From an uncultured Archangium sp. (lineage in GTDB: Bacteria > Myxococcota > Myxococcia > Myxococcales > Myxococcaceae): a stretch of 64,000 nucleotides of DNA. The translations under genes were made by a program, and so were the position numbers. Shown here piece by piece: positions 26,701-33,654 of this stretch; within the stretch, counting starts at the first letter, position 1; each line of letters begins with the position of its first letter. The notes under the pieces are model-generated. The model was not told the origin of the DNA and did no database searches. It saw only the letters and a list, made by a program, of their open reading frames with translations. Location: NCBI GenBank assembly GCA_903905455.1, contig CAIVGN010000127.1, forward strand, positions 1 through 64,000. The letters run 5' to 3'.

Positions 26701-27669
26701 TCGGGTGAGAAGCCGCTGACCCTGGAACTGGAGAAGGCGCTCGCCGACTTCTTCGGCACCGAGGACAGCATCGTGCTCGTGTCCGGTCACGCCACCAACG
26801 TCACCGTCATCGGCCACATCACCGGCCCCGGCGACCTCGTGGTGCACGACGCGCTGGCCCACGACTCCATCATCCAGGGCGCGAAGCTCTCGGGTGCCAA
26901 GCGCCGGCCCTTCCCCCACAACGACTGGGAAGCGCTCGACCGCATGCTCACCAACCTGAGGCCGCACTACCGCCGGGTGCTCATCGCCATCGAGGGCACC
27001 TACTCCATGGACGGCGACATCCCCGAGCTGCCGAAGTTCATCGAGGTGAAGAAGAAGCACAAGGCGCTGCTCCTCGTGGACGAGGCGCACTCGGCCGGCG
27101 TGGTGGGCCCCACCGGCCGCGGCGTGGGCGAGTACTTCGACGTCAACCGCGCCGACGTGGACATGTGGATGGGCACCCTGAGCAAGTCGTTCGCCTCGTG
27201 CGGCGGCTACATCGCCGGCAGCAAGGCGCTGGTGGAGTACCTCAAGTACACCACGCCCGGCTTCGTGTACTCGGTGGGCATCCCGCCTCCGAACGCGGCC
27301 GCGGCGCTGGCCGCCACGCAGCAGATGCTCGCCCACCCCGAGCGCTCGAAGAAGGCGAAGGACAACGCCGCCTACTTCGTGAAGCTGCTCAAGGAGCGCG
27401 GCATCAACACCGGCATGACCAAGGACACCGCCGTGGTGCCCGCCATCATCGGCAACTCGGTGCTCTGCCTCCAGGTGTCCGACGCGCTGAAGAAGCGCGG
27501 CATCAACGTGCAGCCCATCCTCTACCCCGCCGTCGAAGAAGATCAGGCCCGCCTGCGCTTCTTCCTCTCCTCGCTGCACCAGGAGAGCCAGCTCCTCCTC
27601 ACCGCGAACGTGCTCAAGGAAGAGCTCGAGCGCCTCACCCGTGAAATGAACGGCGACGCCGTCGCCTGA
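20764..27669 (+). CDS. PKS-alpha-oxoamine synthase fusion: KS-AT-ACP-KR-DH-AOS
   Basis: A 2301-residue multienzyme. KS (about 10-430): Cys210, His345, His388. AT (560-880): GHSLG with Ser661 and HAFH (762-765), indicating malonyl-CoA. After a Gln-rich linker, ACP (1070-1145) with Ser1102 in GFDSLM. KR (1350-1560): TGGARGLG, Ser in GSWAG, YSAAN. DH (1598-1830): HxxxGxxxxP with His1608 and DxxxQ (Asp1777, Gln1781). C-terminal PLP domain (1890-2290) of the serine palmitoyltransferase/KBL family with DEAHSAG and the PLP Lys2141 in TLSKS. No ER or thioesterase, so release is by decarboxylative condensation with an amino acid. Domain order matches PUFA synthase PfaA rather than modular PKS. TTG start at 20764, seven bases after GGGAG. 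Confidence 0.92.
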   Translation: MSSQKNEHREAIAVVGMGCRFPHAKDLPALWRLVSTGEVAFEDIDDSRWKHSAFFDPNDVRAVDKTYVRKGAFIDGVEEFAALHYGLAPRRVQVMDPQHRIVIEATRQALQDAGYEAKPFDRARTGVFIGASVSEYKDLMTARHRAQQAINGEFGDALNATEAEALKASVADVAPARAFTIAGSLLNMIACSVAQTFDLNGPALSIDAACSSALVAIHEAVINLRARQCNVALAGGVYLNLNPDNLIGFSRIGAISPSGACRPFDAKADGFVMGEGVGIVVLKRLDDALRDGDRVYAVLKGTGCNNDGRGEGPMTPRPEGQREAMWRAHSEVDFPVESISYVETHGTATTVGDQVEVGALKHFFNERAGKALEAPFCNLGSIKGNIGHTMSAAGAAGFIKTCLMLHHGIIPPQPGVEELNPKLDLPHSPFVVAREARAWNVPLRRAAVSSFGFGGTNAHVLLEQSPLSVRGVEHLGEARPTLFLLSAPNHELLKLHASEISSQVTTHHLQVADVARTLAARQAFDTRIAFLAASRDELVEKLAQVTAGDLNPSTPVPADQRKLGFLFAGQGAQRVGLLQDLVARFPALRARLEHYDAAVKAEAGFSLLNALYPPAGTDPVAAQAHLTKTEICQPAMAALGIAMGELLRECNVIPAVTLGHSLGEFAAAAIAGMLPGAEAVKLVAERGQLMNELQLTDPGAMLAVMAERAVVERHLAALPGVVVANHNHPTQVVLSGPTKGIEVAQAAMTSAGLKSTRLEVSHAFHSPLMAGMDVKMSGVVAAVALQDPKLTVVSCITGRAYASAAEAKEIWVRHATSPVNFVEALQTCVDEGVTQFLQVGAGGALLSFARGVAPTANMVPLAPNEGQDAGAMLLGALGQLWTRGVPVNAAPLLAGAVLVTLPPTPLETQKYWAMEHTPRAPRQPLVKASEARFNSASQVFSPSSSSQPRLTKGPVAMDNLIALFQQQMTLLQSQADIVKAQAQAIQAMAGGDTTAMTTVTQHLQMPTVGGGTAVTMQSSVMPTIAKPPDFSNLVGKKGQDQVVGAQTAAPSPAPVAKKEEPKVDPRPEVKSRVLEAVARISAFPLQTLKLEQTLIGELGFDSLMLVELDQAVAKAFPSLGGLPRELFSKTTTSATIIEHIVGALEKGPAAKAEASAVVSPVERYVPVAVPAPLAALSETVTSFDKPLLVTKDSRGVADAVVARLKAHGVSAVIGDASTPGDFAGVINLVSDAADYRSASRYALGLARKLGAEKAQLFLSVTALGGSFGLGGVGREVLGQVGALGFTKALAQEWPDALVKALDFDGALGAEAIAQHVVEELLSGDRTVEVGFGKHGRTAVAIRAQAASATLSTLSAGSVVVITGGARGLGFKFAKGLAKTYGCTIALTGRSAMNEELSKAVAQVKAAGAKTASYHPMNVRDAGSVKTAIDAIRAQHGKVDVIVHNAGLLADALVEKKDVAQLDSVLETKVGGALALLDATKGDALSLLVLIGSWAGRFGNAAQTDYSAANEMMARLVGEKRSGLRTLAIDFPPWEESEMVKKIPGFKKAELKAEGVTFLTDDEGVAAFLAEVKGGEGEVLVGRAMPERTVLHTASFPVSRLNHVYLNDHTMAGQRVIPFAAALDHVAAAAVESAGGNVPGQFTPFTVTDFKLQRALLVPDTIWLEASVKRAVRHGKTNALDVALSQGRATSYTGTVTLGADTSVIPAVKIFAPTPTLPLSLKDFYAGFTFHGPRLQGVTAIDALGEDGVVGWVKGCRPSDWIKEPLRAEWTVDPLVLDASFQLAGYWAWVKHQRAGFPLSLGRFVQLSPFGLGPLKVTVTFETAAEDTFTGTLVWQNEQGQVVAYLTGMSAEFKKRDPQFNVKPVPTPVAAESAPVVVAEAEEVAAAPGPVEESSWNPAKFPEYEDLKERISMAEAFGLQNPYFSVHEALCGDTTVVNGKQMINFSSYNYVGNSGDPVVSKAAQDAITKYGTSVSASRVASGEKPLTLELEKALADFFGTEDSIVLVSGHATNVTVIGHITGPGDLVVHDALAHDSIIQGAKLSGAKRRPFPHNDWEALDRMLTNLRPHYRRVLIAIEGTYSMDGDIPELPKFIEVKKKHKALLLVDEAHSAGVVGPTGRGVGEYFDVNRADVDMWMGTLSKSFASCGGYIAGSKALVEYLKYTTPGFVYSVGIPPPNAAAALAATQQMLAHPERSKKAKDNAAYFVKLLKERGINTGMTKDTAVVPAIIGNSVLCLQVSDALKKRGINVQPILYPAVEEDQARLRFFLSSLHQESQLLLTANVLKEELERLTREMNGDAVA

Positions 27670-27698
27670 AGTTCCGATCCCTTAAAGACCCAACGACC

Positions 27699-28577
27699 AT
27701 GACCTCCACTCAAGAAGAAGTTGAAATCGGTTACGACATCTCGAACGAGTTCTTCCGCCTCTGGCTCGACGAGCGGATGCACTACACGAGCGCCGTCTTC
27801 GACGAGGCCCACACCACCCTCGAGCAGGCGCAGCGCAACAAGAGCCGCTGGCTGGCGGACTTCGCGGAAATCACCCCCAAGTCGCTGGTGATGGACATCG
27901 GCTGCGGCTGGGGCGCGAACCTCGAGTACCTGGTGCTCGAGCGGAAGGTCGAGCGCGCGCACGGCATCACCCTGTCGCGTTCGCAGGCCGACGAGATCAC
28001 CAAGCGCCAGCTGCCGGGCGTGACCATGTGGGTCTCGGACTACAAGGACTTCACGCCGCCCGAGAAGTACGACGCGCTGGTCAGCATCGAGATGATCGAC
28101 CACCTCGTGTCGCCGGCCCAGCAGCAGCAGGGCCTCGCCATCCCCATCTACCGCGAGTACTTCAACAAGACCGCGAAGTGGGTGAAGCCCGGCGCGTGCT
28201 TCGGCTTCCAGGCCATCCTGCGCGACCGCGTGCCGCGCAAGCGTGAGGACCTGGCGGACCTGAAGTTCACCGCCGACGTCATCTTCCCCGGTGGGCTCAA
28301 CCCCCGCCTGGAGGAGCTCGTCGCCGCCGCCGGCCAGTCGTGGGAGATCATCCAGCTCAACACCCGCCGCGTGGACTACGGCAAGACCACCGCCGAGTGG
28401 CTGCGCCGCTTCCGCCTGAACAAGGAGAAGATCATGGCCAGCGGCTGGGGCAGCAAGCTGATGAGCAACGGCGAGACGGTGTGGAACAACTACGACCGCT
28501 ACCTCGCCACCTGCGTGAAGGCCTTCGACAACCACTGGTCGAGCGACGTGCAGATGAAGCTCCGCCTCAAGGACTGA
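27699..28577 (+). CDS. CFA-synthase-like SAM-dependent methyltransferase
   Basis: A 292-residue class I methyltransferase with SAM motif I VMDIGCGWG, HGITLSRSQ (motif II region) and YDALVSIEMIDHL, the pattern of cyclopropane-fatty-acid synthases and related lipid methyltransferases. It lacks the long N-terminal domain of true CFA synthases. Last gene of the operon, 29 bases after the PKS-AOS stop, followed at once by a terminator. Likely methylates a double bond or carbon of the lipid product. Fungal sphingolipid C9-methyltransferases belong to this same CFA-like group, which makes a sphingoid substrate plausible (inference). Confidence 0.88.
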   Translation: MTSTQEEVEIGYDISNEFFRLWLDERMHYTSAVFDEAHTTLEQAQRNKSRWLADFAEITPKSLVMDIGCGWGANLEYLVLERKVERAHGITLSRSQADEITKRQLPGVTMWVSDYKDFTPPEKYDALVSIEMIDHLVSPAQQQQGLAIPIYREYFNKTAKWVKPGACFGFQAILRDRVPRKREDLADLKFTADVIFPGGLNPRLEELVAAAGQSWEIIQLNTRRVDYGKTTAEWLRRFRLNKEKIMASGWGSKLMSNGETVWNNYDRYLATCVKAFDNHWSSDVQMKLRLKD

Positions 28578-28611
28578 AGCTCCGGGGTGAGGGGCCGAAC
28601 CTCCCCCCACG

Positions 28612-28651
28612 AGCCGCGCGTGACCTCTCCTTGAGGCGCGCGCGGCTTTTT
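28612..28651 (+). terminator. Rho-independent terminator of lipid operon
   Basis: Stem AGCCGCGCG (28612-28620) with CGCGCGGCT (28639-28647), 18-base loop and a run of five T. It sits 35 bases after the methyltransferase stop and between convergent genes. Confidence 0.85.
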
Positions 28652-28658
28652 CGTGCGC

Positions 28659-29171
28659 TCAATGCGGCGGGTCGGCGAGCAGCTCGCGCAGCCGGGGCAC
28701 CAGGTCGCCCACCGCCGCGCCGCCCTTCACCGAGCCTTCGATCTTCCGGCCCACTGCGCGCCCGTCGACCCCGGGCACGGCGAAGGCGGGGATGTACTGC
28801 GACTCGTAGCCCGACATCAGCAGCCGCTCGGCGTCGCGGTCACCGTCGAAGGCGAGCAGGTCCAGGGCGCCCAGCTTGCCGGTGAGCTCGCCGCGGTCGA
28901 CGGCCTCGTGGAACACGCGGCACGGCTCGCACCACGGCGCGCTCACGTAGAGCAGCACCCGCCGGTGCTCGGCCTGCGAGCGCGCGGCCTGGGCCACCAC
29001 CAGCGGCGCCACGTCCCCCTCTCCGGCCACCACGAAGCGCACGGTCGCGGCGGGGTCGAGGGCGGGCTTCGCGTCTTTCGCGCAGCCCAGCGAGGTGGTG
29101 AGGGCGACGAGCAGGCAGGGCAAGAGGGTCCGCAAGGGGCGAACCCTGCTGAACTTTCGGCGCGGGTTCAA
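28659..29171 (-). CDS. Thioredoxin-like lipoprotein
   Basis: A 170-residue envelope lipoprotein. Signal peptide ends LTTSLGC. The mature part is a thioredoxin fold with the WCEPC redox pair and the cis-Pro region (YIPAFAVPGVDG). It probably reduces or oxidises periplasmic disulfides, or serves cytochrome maturation. Together with the downstream-facing gene on the same strand it may form a small unit; 13 bases separate it from the preceding secreted-protein gene. Convergent with the lipid operon and shares the terminator region. Confidence 0.85.
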   Translation of the reverse strand: MNPRRKFSRVRPLRTLLPCLLVALTTSLGCAKDAKPALDPAATVRFVVAGEGDVAPLVVAQAARSQAEHRRVLLYVSAPWCEPCRVFHEAVDRGELTGKLGALDLLAFDGDRDAERLLMSGYESQYIPAFAVPGVDGRAVGRKIEGSVKGGAAVGDLVPRLRELLADPPH

Positions 29172-29184
29172 CTGCCGGCCGACG

Positions 29185-30087
29185 TCACTTCTTCTGGAAG
29201 CCGGTGGCGACCACCTGGTTGCCGAAGCGCTCGTAGTTCGCCAGCCAGGCCGCGGCGTTCATCACGTAGCGCCCGGTGCCGGCCGAGTCCCACTTGTTCG
29301 AGAGCCGGGTGAAGCCGCCGTCCACGATGAGCCGCTTGCCGTGCGCCTCGAAGGCCGCGGTGACCAGGTTGCCGGCCGAGCCGTAGATGACCGGGGTCAT
29401 GGCGCCCGCGGGCTGGACGGTGGCCACGGTGATGCCCTCGTAGATGTTCTCCACGCCGGTGCTCAGCAGGTGCTCCCGGGCCACGCCCGCCTTGCCCGCG
29501 CCCTCGGACCGGCCCACCACCTGGTCGCCGTAGAGATCGCCCTTCACCCGGGCGTCGATGAGCATGGTGGCCAGCGAGTCGGCGTCGGCGTTGCACGGGT
29601 CGTTGTCCCCCCACAGGTACACGCCGTGGCCGGCGTCGAAGAACTTCTTCACCGCGGCCTGGTGCGCCTTCGAGAGGTGCACCGAGTCGTCGCAGCTGGC
29701 GATGATCCAGAACTGGTTGGACTTGGCGAGGCCCGCCTCGAACTGGGCGAGCGGCGGCACGTCCGAGTAGCGCACCACCGAGAAGCCCTTCTTGCGGATG
29801 GCCTCGGTCGCGCGGCTGAAGTCCTGGCGGTAGAGGTCGACCACCATCACCGTCTGCCCGTCGAAGGCGCCGTCGACGGCGAGATCGTACTGGGCGCCGG
29901 CGGCGTTGCCGTAGCCGTCCTTCTTCGGGGCGACCTGCACCGTGTCGTACGAGACCTCGCCGGTCTTCGAGCGCCGCTCGACCTTCTCCATCACCGGCGC
30001 CGGGGCGTTGTGGCCGGCCCCCGCGTTGTACTGGGCGAAGGCGTTGAGGGAGCAGCACAGGGTCATCAGCAGCGCGGAGAGTCGCAT
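29185..30087 (-). CDS. Secreted protein of unknown function
   Basis: A 300-residue exported protein with a signal peptide (MRLSALLMTLCCSLNAFAQ). It contains TVMVVDLYRQDFSRATEAIRKKGF, WIIASCDDSVHLS, YLWGDNDPCNADAD and LIVDGGFTRLSN, resembling proteins of a flavodoxin-like or glutamine-amidotransferase-like Rossmann fold (DUF4350-type) but without a clear catalytic triad. The start was placed at ATG 30087, which gives a good signal peptide. Upstream lies a divergent gene encoding a repeat protein. Function is not assigned. Confidence 0.75.
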   Translation of the reverse strand: MRLSALLMTLCCSLNAFAQYNAGAGHNAPAPVMEKVERRSKTGEVSYDTVQVAPKKDGYGNAAGAQYDLAVDGAFDGQTVMVVDLYRQDFSRATEAIRKKGFSVVRYSDVPPLAQFEAGLAKSNQFWIIASCDDSVHLSKAHQAAVKKFFDAGHGVYLWGDNDPCNADADSLATMLIDARVKGDLYGDQVVGRSEGAGKAGVAREHLLSTGVENIYEGITVATVQPAGAMTPVIYGSAGNLVTAAFEAHGKRLIVDGGFTRLSNKWDSAGTGRYVMNAAAWLANYERFGNQVVATGFQKK

Positions 30088-30198
30088 GAAGGAATTCCTC
30101 GAAAGCGGGGGTGCGCCATCAACGCCTGAGCTGCGCGGGCGATCTACGGGGCGGCGTTTCCCCTGCGGCGCCAACCTCAGCTAGCGTGGTGCCTCGCG

Positions 30199-30774
30199 AT
30201 GTCGAAAGACCCGAAAGCCCCAGCGTCGGCCCCGTCGGTGCGCTTTCCGTCCGACGAGATGTCCACCGGCGAGACGTCGTCCATGCTGCGCCGGGCGCAC
30301 ACCCTGACCGGCGCGCCCGACCGCCCGCAGCCCCCGGCCGACGCGACGCTCAAGCCCATGACCGGCGCCCAGCTCGCCTTCCGCCCCAGCGCGCCGCCGC
30401 GGCCGGCCACCGGCGCCCAGCCCGCGTACAAGCCGAAGACCGGCACCCAGCCCGCCTTCAAGCCCACCACCGGCGCCCAGCCCGCCTTCAAGCCCACCAC
30501 CGGGCCACACGCGGCCTTCCGGCCCTCCCCGTCGGCGCCGACCCCGGCCGAGCCCTCGGAGCTGGAAGGCGAGCCCCCGGTCTTCGACGCCGAGCGGCTC
30601 CAGGCGCAGATTCGCGCCCTGTCGATGACCGACTCGGCGCTCGGCCGCGCGGCGAAGGCGCAGAAGCCCCTCAAGTCCCCCACCAGCGCCGCCGAAGACA
30701 CCTTCGTGAAGGCACGCATGAAACAGGCCGAAGCCAAGGTGCCGGACTTCGACCTCGACGAAGACCTGGGCTGA
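30199..30774 (+). CDS. Disordered Pro/Thr-rich repeat protein
   Basis: A 191-residue hypothetical without a signal peptide. Residues 71-110 are four tandem 10-residue units (TGAQPAFKPT and variants), flanked by Ala/Pro-rich sequence; the C-terminal 60 residues are helical and end in an acidic DFDLDEDLG. The composition suggests an intrinsically disordered cytoplasmic linker or scaffold. Divergent from the secreted-protein gene. No recognised domain; coding is supported by low stop frequency, wobble GC bias and in-frame repeats. Confidence 0.65.
   Translation: MSKDPKAPASAPSVRFPSDEMSTGETSSMLRRAHTLTGAPDRPQPPADATLKPMTGAQLAFRPSAPPRPATGAQPAYKPKTGTQPAFKPTTGAQPAFKPTTGPHAAFRPSPSAPTPAEPSELEGEPPVFDAERLQAQIRALSMTDSALGRAAKAQKPLKSPTSAAEDTFVKARMKQAEAKVPDFDLDEDLG
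30409..30528. repeat. 30-bp tandem repeat, four units
   Basis: Four in-frame 30-base units starting ACCGGCRCCCAGCCCGC; units 2 and 3 differ by only two bases or so. They encode the TGAQPAFKP repeats of the surrounding gene. Confidence 0.8.
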
Positions 30775-30874
30775 GCACGTAGGTCGTCGAAGTGGTGGCG
30801 TCGGCTGACGCTCGTTGGTAGATGAAATCCACCTCTGGACGAAGTCTAAAGTCCGGCTACCAAGGAGCACTTCG

Positions 30875-31897
30875 ATGCGCGCGATGATGTTGACGGCGAT
30901 GACGATGGCGAGCCTGGCTTCGGCCGCGGAACCCACCCTGCTCGAGAAGTCGAAGGCGATCTTCAAGCCCCTCTCGAAGCAGTTCGACTCGACGGCCAAC
31001 CCCATCACCAGGGAGAAGGTCGAGCTGGGCCGGCAGCTGTACTTCGAGAAGCGCATGTCCAAGAGCCAGGAGCTCTCCTGCAACTCGTGCCACCTGCTCT
31101 CGAAGTACGGCGTGGACGGCGAGCCCACGTCGCCGGGCCACAAGAAGCAGCGCGGCGATCGCAACTCGCCCACGGTGTTCAACGCGGGCCTCCACGTCGC
31201 CCAGTTCTGGGACGGCCGCGCGGCCACCCTCGAGGACCAGGCCAAGGGCCCGGTGCTCAACCCCGTGGAGATGGCCATGCCCGACGCCGCGGTGGTCGAG
31301 AAGACCATCAAGTCGATCCCCGGCTACGCGCCGCTGTTCAAGAAGGCCTTCCCCGCGGACAAGGAACCCATCACCTACGACAACATCGCCCGGGCCATCG
31401 GCGCCTTCGAGCGCACCCTCGCCACGCCCTCGCGCTTCGACGCGTACCTGGGCGGTGACGAGAAGGCCCTGACCGACGCGGAGAAGAAGGGCCTCGAGAC
31501 GTACCTCGCGACGGGCTGCACCGCCTGCCACATGGGCGAGGGCCTGGGCGGCGGCATGTACCAGAAGCTCGGCCTGGTGAAGCCCGTGGCCGGCCTCAAG
31601 GACGAGGGGCGCTTCAACGCCACCAAGAAGGACGCCGACAAGTTCTTCTTCAAGGTGCCCAGCCTGCGCAACGTGGAGAAGACGGCCCCCTACCTCCACG
31701 ACGGCAGCAAGGCGTCGCTCGAAGAGACCGTGAGCTTCATGGGCGAGTACCAGCTGGGCAAGAAGCTCGGCACCCCCGAGGTCCTCTCCATCGTCACCTT
31801 CCTCAAGGCGCTGACGGCGGACATCCCCGCGGACATGATGGTCGAGCCCAAGGCGCTGCCGGGCAGCAAGTCGACCCCCAAGCCCGACCTCAAGTAA
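30875..31897 (+). CDS. Di-heme cytochrome c peroxidase (CcpA/MauG family)
   Basis: A 340-residue periplasmic enzyme that reduces H2O2 with electrons from cytochrome c. Signal peptide residues 1-18 (ending ASAAEP). Two c-type heme sites: CNSCH (69-73) in the N-terminal peroxidatic domain and CTACH (215-219) in the electron-transfer domain. [13 protein letters not shown] and the C-terminal PSLRNV...PYLHDG stretch are family hallmarks. AAGGAG lies 7 bases before the ATG at 30875. Probably transcribed alone. Confidence 0.93.
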   Translation: MRAMMLTAMTMASLASAAEPTLLEKSKAIFKPLSKQFDSTANPITREKVELGRQLYFEKRMSKSQELSCNSCHLLSKYGVDGEPTSPGHKKQRGDRNSPTVFNAGLHVAQFWDGRAATLEDQAKGPVLNPVEMAMPDAAVVEKTIKSIPGYAPLFKKAFPADKEPITYDNIARAIGAFERTLATPSRFDAYLGGDEKALTDAEKKGLETYLATGCTACHMGEGLGGGMYQKLGLVKPVAGLKDEGRFNATKKDADKFFFKVPSLRNVEKTAPYLHDGSKASLEETVSFMGEYQLGKKLGTPEVLSIVTFLKALTADIPADMMVEPKALPGSKSTPKPDLK

Positions 31898-31950
31898 TCC
31901 AGTCGGGCCGGAAACTGGACGGCCTAAGACCCTGTGGCACCGTGTTGCGC

Positions 31951-32289
31951 ATGACGACGCGCCGCAACACGCTCCGCCGCACGCTGCGCCTCCCGGTGTC
32001 CCTGGGTCGCCGCCTCCCCGCGCTGTCGGCTGACGTCAGCCGGGGTGGTTTCCAGGCCGAGCTACCGCAGGTCTTCCTGCCCGGCTCGAAGGTGCACGGC
32101 TTCTTCCTCGTAGACCAGGCCGAGGTCGCCTTCCGCGGCACGGTGGCCTGGGCCGAGGCCGGTAACCCGCAGCTCTCCATCTACAGCCGCATTGGCGTGG
32201 CCTTCGACGCGCTGCCCGAGCGGATCGAGGCGTTGCTCAGCGCGCAGGACCGCCGCCCCAAGAAGCTCAAGGCGCGCGCGAAGAAGTGA
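31951..32289 (+). CDS. PilZ-domain c-di-GMP receptor candidate
   Basis: A 112-residue single-domain protein. It carries the PilZ signature: an Arg-rich N-terminal loop (RRNTLRRTLR) followed by DVSRGG (DxSxxG) and beta strands (VAWAE, IGVAFD). The C-terminal tail is Lys/Arg-rich. Such proteins bind c-di-GMP and regulate motility or other targets. The start may be ATG 31951 or the in-frame GTG at 31942. Overlaps the next gene by 4 bases. A diguanylate cyclase is encoded 24 kb upstream, but a link is only circumstantial. Confidence 0.75.
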   Translation: MTTRRNTLRRTLRLPVSLGRRLPALSADVSRGGFQAELPQVFLPGSKVHGFFLVDQAEVAFRGTVAWAEAGNPQLSIYSRIGVAFDALPERIEALLSAQDRRPKKLKARAKK

Positions 32290-33152
32290 CGCCCCCGCGC
32301 AAGGACGACCGCGCGCGGCGGCTGCAGGCGTTGAGCCTGGCCCTGACCATCGCCCTGGCGGTGGCCCTGGGAGGCATCACCTGGCTGTCGGTCACCAGCC
32401 TCCCCTACCTCGCCGCGTCGCCCTCCACGGACCCCACCTTCGGGGCGCTCAACGCGTGCCTGCTGACCGCCGTGCCGGCGCGCGTGGGCTTCGCGGTGAG
32501 CCGTGATGCGACGCGGGCCAGCGCCTGGTCGACCTCGAAGTTCGTCGAGTGCAGCGGCGCGCCGCCCAGCCCCGCCGAGCACGCGCTGACCGGGGTGACG
32601 CTCGCGGCCTACGACGGCACCGGGGCCCTGTGGGTCGCCGCGACGGCCACCGACGGGGGCGCCCACGGCCTGCTGCGCCAGGAGCACGGGGCCTTCGTCG
32701 AGCGGGGCTCGTTCGCGCCCTCGGCCCTGGTGGGCACGGCCACGGGGGTGCTGGCGCTCGAGCCCCAGGGCCAGCTCATCGCCCTGGGCACCGACGGGTC
32801 CGTCTCGGCCACGCGCACCCTGCCCGTGCAGCGCGAGGTGCACCTGGTGGCGAACACCGAGGGTACGCTGGTGGCGCTCTTTGGCGGCGGCCGCTTCGCG
32901 GTGGTCAACGCGGCGACGCTCGAGTCGACGCCTGCGGAGGTGCCCTGCCCGGTGACCTGGGCGTGGTGGCGCCCCTCGATCCCCGTGCTGTTGGTGGAGT
33001 GCGTGGACCTCTCGCTGGAGGTCAACGCCCTGGACTCGACGAGCGCCCTGGTGGACCCGCGGCGCCGCAGCAGCTCGGTGCTGCTCGGGCCCAGCGGGGT
33101 CTACGTGCAGAGCTGCGACGTGTTGCCGTGCAGCGCCGAAGCGCCGCGGTAG
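32286..33152 (+). CDS. Membrane-anchored hypothetical protein
   Basis: A 288-residue protein with one N-terminal transmembrane segment (residues 16-40) and a large periplasmic region of repeated beta-strand pattern (GALWVAATATDG, VLALEPQGQLIALGTDG, LVALFGGGRFAVVN) resembling a beta-propeller or quinoprotein-like fold. Several Cys suggest disulfides. The GTG start overlaps the PilZ gene stop (GTGA), so the two are likely co-translated. Function unknown. Confidence 0.7.
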   Translation: MTPPRKDDRARRLQALSLALTIALAVALGGITWLSVTSLPYLAASPSTDPTFGALNACLLTAVPARVGFAVSRDATRASAWSTSKFVECSGAPPSPAEHALTGVTLAAYDGTGALWVAATATDGGAHGLLRQEHGAFVERGSFAPSALVGTATGVLALEPQGQLIALGTDGSVSATRTLPVQREVHLVANTEGTLVALFGGGRFAVVNAATLESTPAEVPCPVTWAWWRPSIPVLLVECVDLSLEVNALDSTSALVDPRRRSSSVLLGPSGVYVQSCDVLPCSAEAPR

Positions 33153-33153
33153 C

Positions 33154-33582
33154 TCACGGGGCCTGCTTCGACCACTCGACGATGAGCGTCTTCTCGGCGT
33201 CGGTGAGCTTCGCCTCGGGGTGCAGCGGCGGGTAGATGGCCATGGGCATCTCGCCTTCGCCCACCTCTTCGCCGATCTCCTTCAACTTCTTGAGCTTTCG
33301 GCCCGGCTCGGAGCCCTCCCAGGCGGAGAAGTTGAGCTCCTTGCGGCCCTCGTTGACGTCCCGGGTGACCAGCCACGAGACCGGGGCCACCTGGGCGTAC
33401 CAGGGCCACTTCGTCTCGTTGGAGTGGCAGTCGTAGCAGGCCTTTCGGAGCACCCGCATCACCTCGGGAGGCGCCTTCAGATCGCCCGTCACCGGCGGGT
33501 TCGTCTGCGCGGGGCGGATCACCTGGATCAGCACGAAGGCCGCGACGAGGCCGAGGCCGATTTTCGGAAGGAGCTTCTTCAT
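33154..33582 (-). CDS. Membrane-anchored haem-binding (CxxCH) protein
   Basis: A 142-residue protein with an N-terminal membrane anchor or signal (residues 5-22) and one c-type heme site CYDCH followed by NETKWPWYAQVAPVSWLVTRDV. This matches the small haem-binding domain family (often annotated haem_bd). ATG 33582 gives the proper signal. Function is unknown; electron transfer in the periplasm is likely. Divergent from the atp operon and convergent with the previous gene, two bases apart. Confidence 0.85.
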   Translation of the reverse strand: MKKLLPKIGLGLVAAFVLIQVIRPAQTNPPVTGDLKAPPEVMRVLRKACYDCHSNETKWPWYAQVAPVSWLVTRDVNEGRKELNFSAWEGSEPGRKLKKLKEIGEEVGEGEMPMAIYPPLHPEAKLTDAEKTLIVEWSKQAP

Positions 33583-33654
33583 GGCCGACGGCGTAGGCCA
33601 CCCGGTGCGCAAAATCGAGGTCGGTCCTGATCGGCAAAACCGTGGTCCAGAAGG

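Noticed and set aside
21898-27579. Very long antisense open frame under the PKS
   Set aside because: Typical of high-GC antisense reading of a strongly biased gene; composition (His/Arg/Gly-rich) is not protein-like.
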